Assembly: GCA_905236275.1 (NCBI GenBank)
Contig: CAJOPI010000406.1
Span: 1-6,051, forward strand
From: an uncultured Lachnospiraceae bacterium
GTDB lineage: Bacteria > Bacillota > Clostridia > Lachnospirales > Lachnospiraceae
Length of the DNA stretch: 6,051 nt
Direction: 5' to 3'
The notes below the pieces were generated by a model. It worked only from the letters and a program-made list of their open reading frames with translations, was not told where the DNA came from and searched no databases. This document shows, one piece after another, positions 5,115-6,051 of the stretch; positions within the stretch are counted from its first letter, which is position 1, and every line of letters begins with the position of its first letter. Position numbers and translations under genes: made by a program.

Positions 5115-6051
5115 TTACCGCTGTAAGTTCCGTTTTTGATCTCTGTTTCCTTACCGTCAACCGTCATTACGAGTTTATGTCCTTCAGGTGCGACTATTGA
5201 TGCACTGTCAGATATTGTAAGGCTTCCGAGATATGAATCATGTGTAACCGTCCACTTACTGTCACCTGAGAATGCAGCAGTTATTCCGTAATTGCCTTCT
5301 CCTCCGTAGTAGTTTCCGTTAAGGCTTGATTTATCGCCATTTCCATCGGTATACTCAAGACCGTCAACCTCCCAAAGTCCATTGTTTCCGTCTGCAAAAG
5401 AACCTTCAAAATCTGAACTGTCAAAAGTTACTGCGAGCGATGAAGACCTGTCTTCTCCCATTCCTTCAACAACCCTGTTTACATCACCCTCATTCCAGAT
5501 GATTCCGCTCGCATCCGAGTCCGTAAAAGTAATTACCGGTGCAGAACCTGCCTCAGAAGCAATGAGATAATTGTAATCATCACCGTTTGTATTGTTGAAG
5601 CTTGAATTTGTAAATACAAGATTTACACCTGCTGATTCAAATTCAAGTACGGAGCTTACAAGTCCGCCGTAGGAGCTTCCCACTGTAAGGTAGGGGATAT
5701 CCGAAAAGTCCGTATCACCTGTGTATTGGGCTGCAGAGTAATTATAATAAGTATTATCCAGAACGCTGTTTCTCAAAGGCGTATCTTCGGTATAGGTTTC
5801 TCCTGCAAGTTCACTGAGAGTTGAAAGCAGAGTCTTTGTGTCGGCATCCGATATATCATAATTATCGCAGAGCTGACCGATGGTCATATCAGCATCACTC
5901 ATCATGTAATGCATAAGTTTGACATCTCCGCTTGCCTTCTCCCATGCCTCGACAGCCTTCTTTGCAGTATCGCCCGTAACATAATCCGAAAAGTCTCTCT
6001 TAACCGTTACCTCGACGTTGTCAAAGGTTGAGGTAGAATCAGTATTAATCC
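5093..6051 (-). CDS. Predicted secreted surface protein, C-terminal part (5' end beyond the window)
   Basis: The frame is open from the window edge to TGA at 5095-5093, giving 318 codons; an ATG at 5914 is internal, since good protein sequence (for example EVTVKRDFSDYVTGDTAKKAV) continues upstream of it without an SD. The product is rich in Asp, Ser, Gly, Thr and Asn, acidic, with a single Cys, typical of an exported protein. A mostly helical segment (from EAWEKAS through TLLSTLSELAG) precedes long stretches of short beta strands with turns such as FTNSSFNNTNGDD, DSSDFEGSFADGNNG and SLNGNYYGGEGNYG. The end, SKWTVTHDSYLGSLTISDSASIVAPEGHKLVMTVDG and then KNGTYSGKIIIKVV, resembles the repeating rungs and cap of right-handed beta-helix adhesin-like proteins. 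There is no LPxTG motif or C-terminal membrane helix, so the anchor, if any, is N-terminal or non-covalent. Function unknown; adhesin or polysaccharide-active enzyme are both possible. Confidence 0.7.
   Translation of the reverse strand, partial: INTDSTSTFDNVEVTVKRDFSDYVTGDTAKKAVEAWEKASGDVKLMHYMMSDADMTIGQLCDNYDISDADTKTLLSTLSELAGETYTEDTPLRNSVLDNTYYNYSAAQYTGDTDFSDIPYLTVGSSYGGLVSSVLEFESAGVNLVFTNSSFNNTNGDDYNYLIASEAGSAPVITFTDSDASGIIWNEGDVNRVVEGMGEDRSSSLAVTFDSSDFEGSFADGNNGLWEVDGLEYTDGNGDKSSLNGNYYGGEGNYGITAAFSGDSKWTVTHDSYLGSLTISDSASIVAPEGHKLVMTVDGKETEIKNGTYSGKIIIKVV

Noticed and set aside
5093..5117. A programmed -1 frameshift joining the surface protein to the 62-codon stretch
   Set aside because: The overlap has ATAAAAG but no good X-XXY-YYZ slippery heptamer, and the surface protein already ends in a natural-looking final strand.
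5914..5914. ATG at 5914 as the start of the surface protein
   Set aside because: The same frame stays open to the window edge with coherent protein sequence, and there is no SD before this ATG.

Overview
The window looks like a piece of a chromosome from an anaerobic Firmicute, most likely a Clostridia / Lachnospiraceae-type gut or rumen bacterium. This is inferred from purine-rich Shine-Dalgarno sites, SigA-like promoters with 17-18 bp spacers in AT-rich gaps, moderate GC, and the style of the proteins (a GAPDH starting MAVKVAINGFGRIG, a PHP-type histidinol phosphatase, a large Asp/Ser/Gly-rich surface protein). No database was consulted, so the genus is not claimed.

Layout, left to right. 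(1) Positions 1-44, minus strand: the first 14 codons of a glyceraldehyde-3-phosphate dehydrogenase gene, with a good SD, a well-placed promoter about 110 bp upstream, a leader of about 100 nt that can fold, and two GTAC-N5-GTAC palindromes, one lying on the -10 box. (2) Positions 306-2258, plus strand: a two-gene unit of a PHP-superfamily phosphatase (HisJ type, all metal ligands present) followed 21 bp later by an acyltransferase-3 membrane protein. (3) Positions 2149-3717, minus strand: a polytopic GT-C-type membrane glycosyltransferase whose 3' end overlaps the convergent acyltransferase gene by 110 bp. (4) Positions 3751-3802: two divergent promoters that share one self-complementary -35 hexamer, TTGCAA. 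They serve the glycosyltransferase (minus) and the DAHP synthase (plus). (5) Positions 3841-4872, plus strand: a complete type I DAHP synthase, the first enzyme of the shikimate pathway, ending in a strong bidirectional terminator. (6) Positions 5093-6051, minus strand: the C-terminal 318 codons of a larger predicted extracellular beta-rich (probably beta-helix) protein whose start lies beyond the window. Between its stop and the shared terminator is an open reading stretch of 62 codons without a good start, possibly a gene remnant.

How the genes fit together. The gap and DAHP synthase genes are core metabolism. The acyltransferase, the GT-C enzyme and the secreted protein all point to the cell envelope; the first two could decorate a lipid-linked or wall glycopolymer with acyl and sugar groups, but nothing in the window names the polymer. 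No CRISPR array, mobile element, tRNA or rRNA was seen. I did not find a clearly new multi-gene system. The most distinctive points are regulatory and architectural: the shared -35 element, the palindromes at two promoters, and the 110-bp antisense gene overlap.
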